Positions 34,023 to 43,399 of a stretch of DNA of 64,000 nucleotides are shown piece after piece. The notes below the pieces were generated by a model. The model was given only the letters and a program-made list of their open reading frames with translations, ran no database searches and was not told the origin of the DNA. Within the stretch, counting starts at the first letter, position 1. Each line of letters starts with the position of its first letter. The stretch is from Verrucolacustris abundans (GTDB taxonomy: Bacteria > Verrucomicrobiota > Verrucomicrobiia > Methylacidiphilales > Verrucolacustridaceae). The position numbers and the translations under genes were made by a program. The stretch lies in NCBI GenBank assembly GCA_965194535.1, contig OZ239145.1, positions 1,550,001 to 1,614,000 on the forward strand, given 5' to 3'.

Positions 34023-35080
34023 CCTCAAGCAAGAGAATTGGATTCTTCGAGCGTTACCTGACGATTTGGGTGTTCCTCTGCATGGTCGTGGGGGTCCTGG
34101 TTGGATCGATTGCCCCGGAGACTGTTTCCATGGTCAGCCGTCTGGAGTTTGCTCGTGATTCTCATGTCAATATTCCGATCGCCATTCTGATCTGGGCAAT
34201 GATCTACCCAATGATGCTGAAAGTGGATTTCAGCTCCATCGGAGGTGTTGCCAGAAAGCCAAAGGGACTTCTGATCACTTTGTTTGTGAATTGGATCATC
34301 AAACCCCTCAGCATGGCTTTTCTGGCCTGGGTCTTTATCCAGCACCTATTCTCCACATGGATTACCCCTGAAGCTGCCAAAGATTACACTGCAGGATTGA
34401 TCATCCTTGCAGCAGCACCCTGCACCGCGATGGTTTTTGTCTGGTCTTATCTTACGGATGGGGACCCTGTTTACACACTGGTGCAGGTTGCCGTAAACGA
34501 CCTCATCATGCTGGTGGCCTTTGCCCCCATCGTGATGATTCTTTGCGGGGTGGCTAACGTGGTCGTTCCGTCCAGCGTTCTGATTACTTCCGTCGTTGTG
34601 TTTATCGTGATCCCTTTGGCTGCGGGTTATCTGACTCGTTCCTTGTTGCTAAAAGCTCTTGGCAAAAAATGGTTTGAAGAGGTTTTTCTTCCAAAGTTTC
34701 AGCCGATCACCATCGCCGCTTTGCTGATGACGTTGGTACTCATTTTCGCATTTCAGGCTCAAAATCTGACCCAGCGCTGGTTTGCAGTATTGCTGCTCGC
34801 TGTTCCCATCATCATTCAGGTCTATTTTAATTCCAGCCTGACGTACCTTGCGATGCGTTGGCTCAAGGTCCCTCACAACGTCGCCGCACCGGGGGCTCTC
34901 ATTGGGGCAAGTAACTTCTTTGAACTTGCGGTAGCCGTAGCCATCACGCTCTTCGGCCCTTCTTCTGGAGCTGCTCTTGCAACCGTAGTGGGTGTTCTCG
35001 TGGAAGTTCCGGTGATGCTATCGGTCTGCAATGTTTGCAACCGGACCCGTGATTGGTTTAGTAACGCCGCGCAATCCTGA
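34019..35080 (+). CDS. acr3: arsenite efflux transporter Acr3
   Basis: 353 residues with about ten membrane helices. YLTIWVFLCMVVGVLVG, PMMLKVDFSSIG and the essential cysteine in ILAAAPCTAMVFVWS identify Acr3. It exports the arsenite made by ArsC, and the 4-bp overlap couples the two. Codon use here seems less C-ending than neighbours such as katG, a hint of acquisition that I have not measured. Confidence 0.95.
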   Translation: MTSSKRIGFFERYLTIWVFLCMVVGVLVGSIAPETVSMVSRLEFARDSHVNIPIAILIWAMIYPMMLKVDFSSIGGVARKPKGLLITLFVNWIIKPLSMAFLAWVFIQHLFSTWITPEAAKDYTAGLIILAAAPCTAMVFVWSYLTDGDPVYTLVQVAVNDLIMLVAFAPIVMILCGVANVVVPSSVLITSVVVFIVIPLAAGYLTRSLLLKALGKKWFEEVFLPKFQPITIAALLMTLVLIFAFQAQNLTQRWFAVLLLAVPIIIQVYFNSSLTYLAMRWLKVPHNVAAPGALIGASNFFELAVAVAITLFGPSSGAALATVVGVLVEVPVMLSVCNVCNRTRDWFSNAAQS

Positions 35081-35125
35081 TTCCCCTCCTCAATAGTTCC
35101 TTTACTCCCTACCCAATCTCATTAC

Positions 35126-35144
35126 TTCGCTCTTCCAGAGCGAA
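35126..35144. terminator. perfect hairpin between convergent genes
   Basis: TTCGCTCT-TCC-AGAGCGAA is an 8-bp stem with a 3-nt loop between acr3 and the convergent gene at 35209. Neither strand has a clear U-tract, so it may be a rho-independent-like but weak terminator or a protein site. Confidence 0.4.
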
Positions 35145-35208
35145 CTGAAAAACCGGGTGAATTCCCTACTTCACTAACTTCATCGGCCAGACGGGATTTT
35201 CACGCCAT

Positions 35209-35826
35209 TTAGTTCTTCGGGCCGCCGGGACTTAAACCCTGAACCTTTGTCCACCCCTCCTCCGAAAGCAACTTCGCATCATAAAGTTCTTTAGCAAAGA
35301 CCTTCGCCCGATCCGTTACCTTGTCGCTCTTGGCTCGGTTGAGAGATGCAGGGAGCAGTTCCAAGTTCATCACTTGGTTTTGAAGTTCGGGACAAACCGC
35401 CTTAGGGATCACAAGGCCAGCTTCAGCTTCCTGCCCAGCATATTGCCCCTTGGTGATCGTGGCTGACTTTCCCCGCTTTAACTCAGCCATTCCCGCGGGG
35501 GTCAATAAGCCCAACTCCTTCGCAATCTTTAGATTTTCCAGTAAACCCCAACTAACAAAACCAGCATAGGGTGTGCCAGCTGTCTTATTCTGCTTATCCG
35601 ATTCATCGAGTACGGCTTCGGGTTTCTCCCCCTGCTCTTCAGCGTAAGCCAGCCAGTAGACGCATTTCTGCAATCGGGGGTTCGCTGCTCCCTCGCCTTT
35701 GAGTGTTGCCAGTTTTGCGGGGTCGGTTTGCTCTGCAATAGCCACCACTGCCGTTGATGGCGCAGCTATGATCGAGGGCGCAGCCGCCAGTAGCAGAGCG
35801 AATAGTAATTTAGACATGGCATTCAT
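35209..35826 (-). CDS. exported protein of unknown function
   Basis: About 205 residues from the ATG at 35826, chosen for its GGAGG ribosome site 7 nt upstream and the signal peptide KLLFALLLAAAPSIIAAPS. The mature chain is mainly helical and mildly Ala/Lys/Glu rich, with two cysteines (KCVYWLAYAEEQGE and VCPELQNQVMN). I do not recognise the family. Palindromes lie just upstream. Confidence 0.7.
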   Translation of the reverse strand: MNAMSKLLFALLLAAAPSIIAAPSTAVVAIAEQTDPAKLATLKGEGAANPRLQKCVYWLAYAEEQGEKPEAVLDESDKQNKTAGTPYAGFVSWGLLENLKIAKELGLLTPAGMAELKRGKSATITKGQYAGQEAEAGLVIPKAVCPELQNQVMNLELLPASLNRAKSDKVTDRAKVFAKELYDAKLLSEEGWTKVQGLSPGGPKN

Positions 35827-35853
35827 TATACCGCCTCCATTTGTGCACACACC

Positions 35854-35870
35854 ATGCGCAATCTGCGCAT
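35854..35870. promoter_or_regulatory. perfect inverted repeat upstream of the exported protein
   Basis: ATGCGCA-ATC-TGCGCAT is a 7-3-7 inverted repeat, 27 bp before the ATG at 35826. A second perfect palindrome, AGAATCGATTCT, is at 35916-35927. Either could be an operator; no regulator is identifiable. Confidence 0.4.
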
Positions 35871-35969
35871 CATCAAAAATTGACTGGGGTGTGGTGGTAT
35901 ACCTCAAAAGTTCTGAGAATCGATTCTAGGCGAATCATCCATCCCCAATTATAATGCTTAATGTAATTT

Positions 35970-36042
35970 GGTCCCATAGCTCAATAGGATAGAGCAGCGG
36001 TTTCCTAAACCGCGGATCCCCGTTCGATTCGGGGTGGGACCA
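35970..36042 (+). tRNA. tRNA-Arg (anticodon CCT)
   Basis: 73 nt fold into a cloverleaf. The acceptor GGTCCCA pairs with TGGGACC, discriminator A at 36042. The anticodon arm GCGGT/ACCGC holds loop TTCCTAA, giving anticodon CCT for Arg (AGG). The T arm is CCCCG-TTCGATT-CGGGG. CCA is not encoded. Confidence 0.95.
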
Positions 36043-36048
36043 TGTATG

Positions 36049-36127
36049 GGGCTAAGGGGCGGTCAGTACCGGCTTCTCATGCTCGAAGCATCGAACACCA
36101 TTCAGATGTCTTTGGGCTAAGGGGCGG
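36049..36127. repeat. 14-bp direct repeat between tRNA-Arg and addA
   Basis: GGGCTAAGGGGCGG occurs at 36049-36062 and 36114-36127, 65 bp apart. The right copy covers the addA stop codon; the left copy lies 6 bp past the tRNA. It looks like a short local duplication of the addA 3' end. Confidence 0.7.
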
Positions 36128-39100
36128 CCCAAACCCACGCAATTCGAGTCGTCACCTTATCCTTGGTTAATCCCGTCAACTTCGACACAGCCTCCGCATA
36201 CGCCTCCAACTGAGGCCGGTAATATTCCGCCCGCTCCGTCTTCTCCTTCTCCCCCTCCAATCGGTCGGTCTTAAAATCCACTACCTCCGCCGCCACCACC
36301 TTACCCTTTCCATCCCGAGCCACTACCACACGGTCAAACGTCCCGTTCAAAACCTGCCCCTTACCTTCTCTTTCCCACACCACCGCAAAGCTCTTCTCTC
36401 TCCACACCTCCAAATTCGCCACCCCTGCCCATCGCTTTTCCCAATCCTTTTTATCAAAAACCCACTCCAACCCTTTTTCTACCTGCTGAGCCACTTCCAA
36501 AGCCTCTCTCCTCACCTCTGCCTCCTCCACTCCCCACCACAACTCCGGCGCCTCCTCCACCCACCGCTTCGCCTCTGCCTCCTTCCCCTCATGCCACTCG
36601 ACCTTGCTCAACCACGCGTGAATCCGCGTACCGCGATCCAAAGCCTTACCACTGCTCTGAGCAATCACATGTGACAGCCGTACCTTTCCGCCTCCCTCCC
36701 GCGCCGATGGACTCTCCAACTCCAACCGCACCTCTGGCTTTCGCGGAGCCACCCCCACCTTCTCCGCCACGCCGGGATCCGCCGGAACAGCCGCCTTTTT
36801 CGGTCCGGAAAACTTCTCTGCCTTGGAATCGACCACCTCCAACTCCCCCTCCGCCTGAGCCTCCGGCCAACCCCACTGGCTTCGCAAAATTTTGCCCAGA
36901 TTTAGATTCTCCTTTTTTCGCGGACCACCCACCACCACCTCCAGATCCCGCTTCGCACGCGTCAACCCCACATACAGCACGCTCAAGGCCTCCATGAACT
37001 CCTCTCCCTTCACCTTATCCACCAATTCGCCCATGCCCAAAAATCCAGCATCCTCCTCGCTCGGCAAAATCACCACCCGATTTTCCTCCTCCAAAACCCG
37101 CACTTTCACCTTATCTATTCCCCCCGCGCTCAAGCCCCGGTCCAGATCCGCCAGGATGACCCGATCAAACTCCAACCCTTTGGCCCCGTGCACCGTCATC
37201 ACACGAACCTGCGCTGCGCGCGGATTCTCCACTCTCTCCGCTCGCACCCGCCGGACAAACTCTGCCAATCTTCCGCCCCCGCCCTCGTCAAACGCTCGTG
37301 CAGACTCCACCAACTGACTACACCGCATCCGGTCATGGGCCGTACCCGCTTCCCGCCACTCTTTGGAAGCTGCCCACTCGCTAATCACCTCAGCCAAACC
37401 ACGGTCGCAAATCTCCCTGCGCAACTCGTTCAAAAACTCCCTGGCTTCCGTATCCTCACCAGAAATCTTTGCCGGCACCTTCCCGCACCCAAACACATCT
37501 GCCATACCGCCCGCACACACATGATACCTGGCCGCCGAATGTCCCGGATGGTCCGCCCAGCTCAGCAAGGACAGAATCATTTCCACCGCTGCACTGTCGG
37601 TGAGCGGATTTCCACCCTCACCGCTCGCCTCAATCCCGTGCGACTTCAATCCCGCCAAAATTCCTGGAATCAACTTATGCGTCCGACAGAGAATCCCCAA
37701 CGTTCCCTTTTCACTCTCCACATGAGTCTTCGCCCGCTCGACCACCTGTTTACGAACGGCTGCCTTGACCTCATCAGAGCAACTCCCTGGCCTGACATAG
37801 AGAACCACCTTCCCCGCCTGACTCGCTGCCTGCGGGGAAGATTTGTGCTGTTGATACTCCTGGCTCCACTCTTCAGCGCCCTGCGCATAAACCGGCTTTT
37901 CTTCAAAGAGGGGAGAGTCCGACAGCTTTTCAAAAGCCCGATCCACCGCCGCCAACACCGCCCGGCTGGAACGGAAACTTTCGCTCAACAGCTCCCGCCT
38001 CACCCCGGGCAATACTTTCTCCACATCCCTCAACAACCGGGGATCTGATCCCCGCCAGCCATAGATCGACTGTTTCCTGTCCCCCACAACCAAAACATGA
38101 CCGCCTTTCCCCGTGGTCTCCTCCAACACCGGTTTGAAAAAGCTGAACTGTCGCCGGCTGGTATCTTGAAACTCGTCCAACAGAAGATGCGCAATCCTGC
38201 CGTCCAACCGGAAATACAGCTCTTCCGAATCCAGCCCGCCCGCAACCTGCAGCGCCGCCGCCTCCACCTCACGAAAAGTGTAACTGCCCGAACTGTACGA
38301 CTGCGCTCCACGCGCCCGGTCATACTTCGTGGCCAAAGCCACCAATGCCGACTCCCGCAACTGATGGATTCGGACCATCTCCCCCCTCGCTTTTTGGGCC
38401 CAAGGCAAAAACTCCTTGGCAAAAGGAGCGGGAATATCCACCCCGTCATACTTCCCCTCATTTAAAGCCAGCTTCCGCACAGGACCGATCTCCAGAAGAT
38501 CCACCAAGCGTGGCGGTGAAGCCAGCAACAGGGCCAATTTCTCCAAGCTCTTCAACCAATGCCCGCGTTTCGGAGCGGTAAATGTCTTCACCGCATCCCG
38601 TAACTTAGTACAAGCGGCGGCTTCCATTCTTTTTGGCCCGGTATCGGTCGCCCAACTTCCGTCACTCTGCAATCCCCGCAGATCGAGGCGCATCTCCTCA
38701 AACGTCTCCATTAATTGCGCCCGCAATCCCAGTGCTGGAGCCTTCCCCTTAAACTTCCTCCACGCCTTCCTCACCTCTGCCCCTTCCCATCCGGCCAAAA
38801 GCTCGTCGACTGCCGATTCGGCCAGCCTCGCTGCCTGTTCAGGCAAGGCAATAGTCCAAACTGGCGGCAGCCCAACCGAAGGGCCAAACGAACGCGCCAC
38901 CTTGGCAAAGATCCCGTCCATCGTTCCGATTTGCAGCCGATGCATCCTCTCCGTCATCGCCTCCAACACCTCGGCACACTCCGCCACCGTCGGCTCTTTT
39001 CCCGACCCCGATATTTCCCCAAGCTGTTTTCTCTTTTCCGGATCAAAGACAGCCCGGGCCAACCACCCCAGCACTCGCGAAAGAATCTCTCCCGCCGCCG

Positions 39101-39257
39101 CCCGGGTGAAGGTTGTTGCCAACACGGTCGTTGGATCCACCCGACCGCCCCCGGACTCCGGTTCGAGCAATACCCGCAGGAACCGACCCGCCAGCTGATA
39201 GGTCTTTCCACTTCCTGCCGAGGCAGAGATCAACGTTGTCGATGCCGACTTTTTCAT
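36117..39257 (-). CDS. addA: AddA-type helicase-nuclease (RecBCD-like repair)
   Basis: About 1046 residues. UvrD-like helicase motifs: SASAGSGKTYQLA (Walker A, near the start), LLLDEFQDTSRRQF (Walker B), QSIYGWRGSDPR, VMTVHGAKGLEFDRVILADL and LYVGLTRAKRDLEV. The C-terminus is a RecB-family nuclease (VVDFKTDRL, RPQLEAYAEAV). With AddB it processes double-strand breaks for recombination. The start is the ATG at 39257; the longer frame overlaps addB. It overlaps addB by ATGA. Confidence 0.93.
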   Translation of the reverse strand: MKKSASTTLISASAGSGKTYQLAGRFLRVLLEPESGGGRVDPTTVLATTFTRAAAGEILSRVLGWLARAVFDPEKRKQLGEISGSGKEPTVAECAEVLEAMTERMHRLQIGTMDGIFAKVARSFGPSVGLPPVWTIALPEQAARLAESAVDELLAGWEGAEVRKAWRKFKGKAPALGLRAQLMETFEEMRLDLRGLQSDGSWATDTGPKRMEAAACTKLRDAVKTFTAPKRGHWLKSLEKLALLLASPPRLVDLLEIGPVRKLALNEGKYDGVDIPAPFAKEFLPWAQKARGEMVRIHQLRESALVALATKYDRARGAQSYSSGSYTFREVEAAALQVAGGLDSEELYFRLDGRIAHLLLDEFQDTSRRQFSFFKPVLEETTGKGGHVLVVGDRKQSIYGWRGSDPRLLRDVEKVLPGVRRELLSESFRSSRAVLAAVDRAFEKLSDSPLFEEKPVYAQGAEEWSQEYQQHKSSPQAASQAGKVVLYVRPGSCSDEVKAAVRKQVVERAKTHVESEKGTLGILCRTHKLIPGILAGLKSHGIEASGEGGNPLTDSAAVEMILSLLSWADHPGHSAARYHVCAGGMADVFGCGKVPAKISGEDTEAREFLNELRREICDRGLAEVISEWAASKEWREAGTAHDRMRCSQLVESARAFDEGGGGRLAEFVRRVRAERVENPRAAQVRVMTVHGAKGLEFDRVILADLDRGLSAGGIDKVKVRVLEEENRVVILPSEEDAGFLGMGELVDKVKGEEFMEALSVLYVGLTRAKRDLEVVVGGPRKKENLNLGKILRSQWGWPEAQAEGELEVVDSKAEKFSGPKKAAVPADPGVAEKVGVAPRKPEVRLELESPSAREGGGKVRLSHVIAQSSGKALDRGTRIHAWLSKVEWHEGKEAEAKRWVEEAPELWWGVEEAEVRREALEVAQQVEKGLEWVFDKKDWEKRWAGVANLEVWREKSFAVVWEREGKGQVLNGTFDRVVVARDGKGKVVAAEVVDFKTDRLEGEKEKTERAEYYRPQLEAYAEAVSKLTGLTKDKVTTRIAWVWAAP

Positions 39258-42022
39258 TCCGCCTCCTCCTCGTCGATCTCCCGAGGAATTCCCGCTTGGC
39301 CACACAGCGCCATGAATGTTTCCGAAGTCTGTTCCGGATCCAGCTCTCCAATATCTTTCCACTTTCCGTCTAAAATATCCGCCGCCACCTCCTTCGCCTT
39401 ATCCAAAGCCCGCTCCACGAGATCCCCGTCCATCGGCTTTGACACCGCCGCCTTCTCCCCGTCCTTGGGTAGATGAAAATAAACTAGATCACACTTTTCC
39501 GGATCCCACACCCCCTCCTTCAATACTTTCGGCGCCAACTCCCGATAGAGTGGCATCTGCAGATCGGACCATGTGCCGTCCGTTTCACAATGCGCACGAT
39601 CAGGCGTCTTCGGCACAGAACTGGTTTTCACATCCACAATCCGCCACCTCTTCTGTTTTTCGTTCCAATCCATCCGATCCGGACGACCGTGCACCAGCAG
39701 CACCCGTCCCTTCGCGTCCTTTAACTCAAACTCCGCACGACCCTCCTTACCTTTCTCCTCCTCGGCCACTACGATCTGCCATCCCTCAGCCCGTTCCCGT
39801 GCCTGCACCCGCGCAAAGGCCTCCAATCTCTCCTCCGCCATCTCCAACTGCCACCCCACCGCCGCCTTAGGGTGATCGCCAAATCTTTCCCGCGTCTGCC
39901 GATCCAACTCACCTTTTAGAAACTCAAAGATCTCTTTCTCATCCACACTTTCACGTATTTTTTTGTCTTTGCCGAAAGCGCCGACCACCCGATGGATCAG
40001 ACTGCCGAATCCCGCCGGAGAAAGTTCTCCGGGCTCATCCTCCACTGCCGCCAGACCGAGAACCGTTCGGAAATAGAAATAGCGGGGACTTTTCAGGTAA
40101 CCACGAAAGGCGGTTACCGAGACTCGATCAATCATCTCCTTCCCCGCCGGCACATCCCCGAATCCGGCTCCAAACTTGAGATTTTCCTTCTTCCGCTCCC
40201 CTTCCGGCTTCTCCGTCAAAGCCAAGACCCGAGCGGCCAACTCCTTGCCCTTTAGCCCCGCCAACAAGAGCCGGCTCGGCTTCACCGGATCCCCCGCCGG
40301 ATTGAACGAAGGAACAACTAGTCCGACAATCCCCCTCTTTTCTGCCCTCGTTCCCAGCACTACGGCCAAGGCGTAGGCGTCCCGGGCCAACCTCTGCAGA
40401 TTGTCGTTTACCCCCAGAGCCTCCCTCAAATGTCCGGGAAGAAACTCATCAGATGTCACACTCTTTGGCACCGAACCTTCATGAAACGAGGCGACTGCGA
40501 CTGAAGGTGAATCCTCCTCCGCCAGTTCGAGCCATCCCACCATCTCAACCGCTCCTGCGCGAGCCGGCTCGGGCACCTGCTCATCTTGCATCTCGGCCAA
40601 TACCAAACGCAGGAAGTCAGCCGTCCGGATCTTTTCCAAATACGGTAATTTTAGGGAAACCAACTCAGCCATTACTTTCCGAACTTTCTGCAAAGAATCC
40701 CGCATCATTCGGCCCGACGGAAGATCCAGATTCACCTCCATCTTCCCATAAATCTCGACGAGCATATCGGAAACTTTTTGTGCATGCCCGGAGGCGGATT
40801 CCTCCGTCGACTCCAATCCGATCCTGTCTGCCAACTTTTTTGCCCAATCGGCAGCGGGGTGTCCTTCGGGAGCATCCATCTTTTCCGGCACATGCTTCTC
40901 CGCATACGCATCCAGCACTTCCGAAGCCTTCAACCATCCCCCCATCCCGTCCGGATGCCTCATCAGCAGGGCGGCCGAATCCCACGAGGGCGCCTCACCC
41001 GGTTTTCGGGAAACATAATCCGCCACTGCTCGAAGAAAGCTGGCGACCCGACCTTCCCTCATCTTCCTCCCTTCCGCCCAGTGCGACTCCATCCCCTCTT
41101 CCCTCAACGCCTCGCGAATCCCTGCTACAGCTTTTTCATCCGCCACGGCCAGAGTTGCCCCAGGCCAGGTCTTCGCCATTTCGGCCAAACGTGCCGCCTG
41201 ATCAGCCGACCGGACCACTGCGTGGATCTGACCACTCTCCAGTACGGCTTTCCGTTTCGCCCAAAATTCGGGATGCAACCGCCCCACCTCGTCAAACCCC
41301 TCCTTCTCACTTTCGGGCGCAAAGACCAGCACCTGCGGAGTCTGGGAAAGACGTTGTAACATTTTCATAAAGATCGGACGGATCTCGACCACTCCGGCCA
41401 GGACGACCTGAACCTGCTGCGGAGTTCCCTTCTCGGCCAAAACAGCCCTTCTCTCCGCCGGATCCATCCAACCGGCTTTCGCCAATATTTTTCGAACCTC
41501 TCCAAAGACCTCCTCCAACAACTCCCACCGCTCCGCCTCAATTTCCGGTGCCTCGGGCATCTTTTCCGACATCACCCGGGCGACCTGCGCAAAGCTCACT
41601 CCCTCCCCGCCCAATTCATTCCGAAGAGTCAACAAACGTTGAGCGAGCAACAGCTCTGGCTGCCCATTTCGTCCCACCCCTTCAGGCGACTGGAACAATT
41701 TAGATTTTTTTTCCTGGGGCAGGCGGCACAGAGCTTCCATCCAGGCAAGTTTTTGGGTCAACTCCGGAGCTGCTGGAAGAAGTCCTGCCGGTGCGGTGAA
41801 GAGTTCGTCGACGATCCGTGCGATCGTGGCGATTTTTGGAAGGAAAAGGGGTCGCTTTTGCCGGTCTGCCTCCACCGCGAGCTTTTCCAGAAGACGTCGC
41901 CCTGCCCGGGACCCCCGCACCACCACCCTGACCTCCGACAAATCCTCAAAATTCTCCAATAACCACTTTGCCGTGTGTCCAATCACAGGCTCTTCCCAAC
42001 CTAGGAATGTACGGCTCATCAT
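39254..42022 (-). CDS. addB: AddB-like nuclease subunit
   Basis: 922 residues. The N-terminal part (VVVRGSRAGRRLLEKL) is a degraded P-loop as in AddB. The C-terminal nuclease has SVTAFRGYLKSPRYFYFRTV, GRPDRMDWNEKQKRWRIVDV followed by KTSS, and DLQMPLYREL. AddB of Bacillus carries an Fe-S cluster through cysteines flanking the nuclease; I see no such cysteines (SPRYFYF lacks the usual Cys), so the cluster appears absent. Upstream of and overlapping addA. Confidence 0.87.
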   Translation of the reverse strand: MMSRTFLGWEEPVIGHTAKWLLENFEDLSEVRVVVRGSRAGRRLLEKLAVEADRQKRPLFLPKIATIARIVDELFTAPAGLLPAAPELTQKLAWMEALCRLPQEKKSKLFQSPEGVGRNGQPELLLAQRLLTLRNELGGEGVSFAQVARVMSEKMPEAPEIEAERWELLEEVFGEVRKILAKAGWMDPAERRAVLAEKGTPQQVQVVLAGVVEIRPIFMKMLQRLSQTPQVLVFAPESEKEGFDEVGRLHPEFWAKRKAVLESGQIHAVVRSADQAARLAEMAKTWPGATLAVADEKAVAGIREALREEGMESHWAEGRKMREGRVASFLRAVADYVSRKPGEAPSWDSAALLMRHPDGMGGWLKASEVLDAYAEKHVPEKMDAPEGHPAADWAKKLADRIGLESTEESASGHAQKVSDMLVEIYGKMEVNLDLPSGRMMRDSLQKVRKVMAELVSLKLPYLEKIRTADFLRLVLAEMQDEQVPEPARAGAVEMVGWLELAEEDSPSVAVASFHEGSVPKSVTSDEFLPGHLREALGVNDNLQRLARDAYALAVVLGTRAEKRGIVGLVVPSFNPAGDPVKPSRLLLAGLKGKELAARVLALTEKPEGERKKENLKFGAGFGDVPAGKEMIDRVSVTAFRGYLKSPRYFYFRTVLGLAAVEDEPGELSPAGFGSLIHRVVGAFGKDKKIRESVDEKEIFEFLKGELDRQTRERFGDHPKAAVGWQLEMAEERLEAFARVQARERAEGWQIVVAEEEKGKEGRAEFELKDAKGRVLLVHGRPDRMDWNEKQKRWRIVDVKTSSVPKTPDRAHCETDGTWSDLQMPLYRELAPKVLKEGVWDPEKCDLVYFHLPKDGEKAAVSKPMDGDLVERALDKAKEVAADILDGKWKDIGELDPEQTSETFMALCGQAGIPREIDEEEAE

Positions 42023-42115
42023 CAGAAACCATACCCTAGCAGGTGGGACAAATTCAGTCCCATCCTGGATTTTAAGAAAGACGCCCCATCCAGACCTACG
42101 TAAGATCCCTTCTCG

Positions 42116-43393
42116 ATGTCATCCCACTCCCCCGTCTACCGCAAGGTCGCCTTTCGACTCATCCCCATTCTCTTCTCCTGTTACATCTTGGCTTATATCG
42201 ACCGGGTCAACGTAGGCTTTGCCAAACTCGCGATGCGCGAGGTCCCCTGGTTCTCCGATGCCGTGTTTGCTGCAGGTGCAGGCATCTTTTTCGTCGGTTA
42301 CTTTATTTTTGAAGTCCCTGCCAACCTCATTCTGCATCGCACGGGAGCCCGACTCTGGATCGCCCGTATCATGATCAGTTGGGGAATCATCTCCACCCTG
42401 ATGGCCTTCAGCTACAACGCCACCTCCTTCTACATTCTCCGTTTTCTCCTTGGGGTAGCCGAGGCGGGCTTTTTCCCCGGCATTATCCTGTACCTGACCT
42501 ACTGGTTCCCGCGTGAACACAGAGCCCACATGACCGCCATGTTTATGACCGCAGTCGCCGCCGCAGGCATCCTGGGAAGCCCCATCTCAGGCTGGATTCT
42601 TCAGGTTTCCGACGGATGGCACGGTCTTCACTCTTGGCAGTGGCTCTTTATCTTAGAAGGCACTCCCTCCATTATTCTCGGCCTCCTCGTACCCCTTCTT
42701 CTCACCGATCGACCTGAACACGCCCATTGGCTGACCTCCACAGAAAAGTCGTTTATCCTTGAAAAGATCGATATCGAACAGCACCGCAAACTCGCCTCTG
42801 GCGAGCACGCCTTCAGTTTGAAGGATGCTTTTCGTTCCAGGCGGATTTGGATTTTCTGCCTCACCCAGTTCACTATCGTCTTCGGCCTCTACGGCGCCTC
42901 CTTTTGGCTTCCCCAGATCATTCACGACACCATGACCCAAGTGGACTGGCAGATCGGTCTCTATTCGGCCCTACCGTGGACCAGCGCCGCCTTTGGCATG
43001 GTCTTGGTCTGCCGCCATTCCGATCATACAGGGGAACGGCGCCTTCATGTCGGCCTCTCTGCCCTCACCGCAGCCTTCGCCTTTGCCGCCAGCGGTTTTC
43101 CCGGCCTTCCCGGCTGGGCCCGACTCATCACCTTGGCTGTCGCGGTCACGGGGGTTATGTCCACCACCTCATGTTTCTGGTCCGTGCCCACCGCCATCCT
43201 TTCCGGAACGGCCGCAGCCGCCGGCATCGCTTGGATCAACTCGGTCGGAAATTTGGCTGGTCTGGTTGCCCCAGAACTTTTCCGCTGGATGAAAAGCCAC
43301 CACGGAATGGGTGCGGCTCTTCTCGGTCTAGCCGCCATACAGGCCTGTGCGGGCATCCTGGCCCTCGTCACTATCCAGCCAAAACGTAACTAG
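42116..43393 (+). CDS. MFS transporter, anion:cation symporter (ACS) family
   Basis: 425 residues, about 12 membrane helices. CYILAYIDRVNVGFAKLAM, GAGIFFVGYFIFEVPANLIL and LGVAEAGFFPGIILYLTYWF are the ACS-family signature. Relatives import organic anions such as tartrate, galactonate or phthalate; the substrate here is not inferable. Divergent from addB, convergent with rmuC. Confidence 0.9.
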   Translation: MSSHSPVYRKVAFRLIPILFSCYILAYIDRVNVGFAKLAMREVPWFSDAVFAAGAGIFFVGYFIFEVPANLILHRTGARLWIARIMISWGIISTLMAFSYNATSFYILRFLLGVAEAGFFPGIILYLTYWFPREHRAHMTAMFMTAVAAAGILGSPISGWILQVSDGWHGLHSWQWLFILEGTPSIILGLLVPLLLTDRPEHAHWLTSTEKSFILEKIDIEQHRKLASGEHAFSLKDAFRSRRIWIFCLTQFTIVFGLYGASFWLPQIIHDTMTQVDWQIGLYSALPWTSAAFGMVLVCRHSDHTGERRLHVGLSALTAAFAFAASGFPGLPGWARLITLAVAVTGVMSTTSCFWSVPTAILSGTAAAAGIAWINSVGNLAGLVAPELFRWMKSHHGMGAALLGLAAIQACAGILALVTIQPKRN

Positions 43394-43399
43394 TTTTTC

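Noticed and set aside
35970..36127. Integrated element at tRNA-Arg
   Set aside because: No integrase and no copy of the tRNA 3' end nearby; the 14-bp repeat lies outside the tRNA.
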